A program made the translations under genes and the position numbers. This document shows, one piece after another, positions 6,379-6,384 of a stretch of DNA of 6,384 nucleotides. Within the stretch, counting starts at the first letter, position 1; every line of letters starts with the position of its first letter. The notes under the pieces are model-generated. The model saw only the letters and a list, made by a program, of their open reading frames with translations. It was not told the DNA's origin and did not search any database. Source of the stretch: Spirosomataceae bacterium (GTDB lineage Bacteria; Bacteroidota; Bacteroidia; Cytophagales; Spirosomataceae); assembly GCA_025455795.1 (NCBI GenBank), contig JALOLW010000250.1, forward strand, positions 1 through 6,384, in the 5' to 3' direction.

Positions 6379-6384
6379 GAAAAT

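Noticed and set aside
1..6384. CRISPR array, tRNA/rRNA, insertion sequence or defence system
   Set aside because: No regularly spaced repeats, no RNA gene signatures, and no transposase, nuclease or helicase coding sequence were seen on either strand.

Overview
The window looks like chromosomal DNA from a member of the Bacteroidota, probably the Cytophagales. Several things point that way: no Shine-Dalgarno sequences ahead of the genes, a perfect TAnnTTTG-type -7 promoter element, two lipoproteins (one with a charged K-Q-D-E stretch after the lipid-anchored cysteine), and the protein families present. The genus cannot be fixed from the sequence alone. Base composition is moderate and looks even across the window, with no tRNA, rRNA, CRISPR array, transposase or phage gene.

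Layout. Positions 1-206 are non-coding: a short palindromic element near the left edge (28-50), then an AT-rich leader with a weak promoter candidate. Four genes follow on the + strand: hemB (porphobilinogen synthase, Mg-type metal site), a two-domain fasciclin (FAS1) lipoprotein, a small exported protein with a CFFCGGAGPES motif that resembles DUF3299, and a lipoprotein form of oligopeptidase B. The gaps are 58, 54 and 104 bp. The last gap contains a perfect 15-bp inverted repeat. The fifth gene lies on the - strand and converges on the oligopeptidase gene. It encodes an exported M14 zinc carboxypeptidase. The 33 bp between the two stop codons hold a hairpin that could end transcription from both sides.

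How the genes relate. hemB is a housekeeping heme-synthesis gene with no other heme gene beside it, so the + strand run is more likely a loose neighbourhood than a functional operon. The other four products all carry export signals and should act in the envelope or outside the cell. The two convergent peptidases could cooperate in peptide breakdown (endo-cleavage after Arg/Lys, then C-terminal trimming), but this is inference from family specificity only.

I see no convincing undescribed multi-gene system. The items most worth a second look are the C-terminal domain of the M14 peptidase, which resembles the two ends of an amidohydrolase with the barrel removed, the uncharacterised CFFCGGAGPES protein, and the two palindromic elements.
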